Assembly: GCA_937951695.1 (NCBI GenBank)
Contig: CALFBL010000006.1
Location: 1-6,730, forward strand
Reading direction: 5' to 3'
DNA: 6,730 nucleotides
Source: an uncultured Granulosicoccaceae bacterium
GTDB taxonomy: Bacteria; Pseudomonadota; Gammaproteobacteria; Granulosicoccales; Granulosicoccaceae
Of the stretch, positions 6,065 through 6,730 are shown piece after piece. Below the pieces are notes generated by a model. It had not been told where the DNA came from. It saw only the letters and a list, made by a program, of their open reading frames with translations, and ran no database searches. The position numbers were made by a program, and so were the translations under genes. The stretch's first letter is position 1; each line of letters starts with the position of its first letter.

Positions 6065-6730
6065 CTAAGGCGCTTCAGCTTTGTGGCGCTTCTTGACCTT
6101 TTTCGGTGGCTTACTACCGGCTCGATCGCGAGTCTTTTCGGCGCCACGAACTTTCGGCTTCGACGTCGAGAATTGCTTCTTTTTGCGGTTAGGCTTGTTT
6201 TTACGATTGGGACTTTTGGCACCCGCTTCAGTGGCAGCGGTGTCCTCGTAAGCGCCTGCACCCTCGCGGCTCATATTGAGCTGACGGCTGCACACCCACA
6301 CCCGGCGTAGGTCTTTTAACACGCCTTTGGGCATCCCTGTGGGAAGCTCGACGGTACTGTGATCGTTAAAAATTCGGATTCGCCCGATGTAATCAGCATC
6401 AATACCGGCCTCATTCGCAATCGCGCCAACGAGGTTCGATGCCTGAACACCGTGTGTCGCACCCACCGCAACACGAAAAGCCTCCATCTCGATATCACTG
6501 TCGACGTCACGGCCAACCTCCGAGATCAGCGCAACAGCACGGTTGGATTCTTTGTAAACCGGTCGGTCCGCGGCTTTGTCGGTCTGTTTGGCAGGGCGAT
6601 CCGCGGCCTTACCCGCACCGCGAGAAGCACTTTTATCACGGTTAGTGTCCGCATGACTGCGTGGATTTCGACACTGGTCACGGTCCTGTTGCCGGCCTCG
6701 AGGCTCGCGCTTAGTAGTTGATTTTCTGTC
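6065..6730 (-). CDS. deaD: DEAD-box RNA helicase, DeaD/CsdA type, C-terminal 221 residues
   Basis: The frame ending with TAG at 6065-6067 is open to the right edge, so the gene starts beyond the window and the helicase core (DEAD, SAT and HRIGR motifs) is not visible. Numbering from the edge, residues 1-60 are a charged low-complexity linker rich in R, D, K and A. Residues 82-153 form the DbpA/CsdA-type RNA-binding domain: 'FRVAVGATHGV', 'NLVGAIANEAGID', 'YIGRIRIF', 'STVELPTGMP' and 'LNMSR' correspond well to the same region of E. coli DeaD. Residues 154-221 are a disordered lysine/arginine-rich tail. DeaD-type helicases unwind RNA in ribosome assembly and mRNA turnover, especially in the cold. 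The ATG at 6487 is internal and should not be taken as the gene start. DbpA itself shares this domain but recognises 23S rRNA; the long linker and basic tail favour DeaD. The symbol is probable, not certain. Confidence 0.85.
   Translation of the reverse strand, partial: DRKSTTKREPRGRQQDRDQCRNPRSHADTNRDKSASRGAGKAADRPAKQTDKAADRPVYKESNRAVALISEVGRDVDSDIEMEAFRVAVGATHGVQASNLVGAIANEAGIDADYIGRIRIFNDHSTVELPTGMPKGVLKDLRRVWVCSRQLNMSREGAGAYEDTAATEAGAKSPNRKNKPNRKKKQFSTSKPKVRGAEKTRDRAGSKPPKKVKKRHKAEAP
6560..6610 (-). repeat. Two copies of a K-A-A-D-R-P coding repeat in the helicase linker
   Basis: Codons at 6610-6593 and 6577-6560 both encode KAADRP, spaced 33 bases (11 residues) apart. The copies match at 14 of 18 bases, and all four differences are at third codon positions. 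The peptide is thus conserved while the DNA has drifted, as in an old internal duplication or a linker under selection for composition. Confidence 0.7.

Noticed and set aside
6359..6721. Plus-strand frame of 120 codons at the right edge
   Set aside because: It is fully antisense to the DeaD-type coding sequence, which has clear family motifs.
1..6730. Mobile elements, CRISPR arrays, tRNA or rRNA genes, toxin-antitoxin or phage-defence genes
   Set aside because: No repeat arrays, transposase-like frames, cloverleaf sequences or defence-type motifs were seen on either strand.

Overview
The window looks like an ordinary chromosomal stretch of a gammaproteobacterium, inferred from protein character only. 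The helicase tail has the DeaD-type RNA-binding domain, the PDZ protein resembles a widespread but poorly studied proteobacterial type, and the gene mix is housekeeping plus envelope. There are no transposases, integrases, CRISPR repeats, tRNAs or rRNAs. Genes are tightly packed and no stretch over about 250 bases lacks a gene.

Layout from left to right. The end of an aldose 1-epimerase-like gene (+) meets, tail to tail with a 14-base gap, a membrane-anchored PDZ protein gene (-). Across a 56-base divergent spacer lies a cytoplasmic-type glycerophosphodiester phosphodiesterase gene (+). Its 3' end overlaps by 41 bases the 3' end of a two-gene unit on the minus strand. In transcription order that unit is an MBOAT (AlgI-like) membrane O-acyltransferase followed by a membrane-anchored SGNH-hydrolase-like protein, joined by a TGATG stop/start overlap. 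Upstream of it, across a 229-base spacer with a candidate promoter flanked by two 10-base direct repeats, is a cysteine-containing protein of 289 residues that I do not recognise (-). It carries a perfect 12-bp inverted repeat inside its early coding region. After a 251-base spacer with weak stem-loops comes the 3' part of a DEAD-box RNA helicase gene (-). It reads open through the right edge, so only its basic linker, DbpA-type RNA-binding domain and lysine-rich tail are visible.

How the genes work together: the MBOAT/SGNH pair is the clearest functional unit. The MBOAT protein probably moves an acyl (typically acetyl) group across the inner membrane, and the SGNH partner transfers it to, or removes it from, a periplasmic or surface glycan. 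No glycan biosynthesis genes accompany the pair here, so the substrate is unknown. The other genes are probably independent neighbours. The best candidates for something undescribed are the unrecognised 289-residue protein with its internal palindrome, and the stand-alone MBOAT/SGNH module with its promoter architecture.
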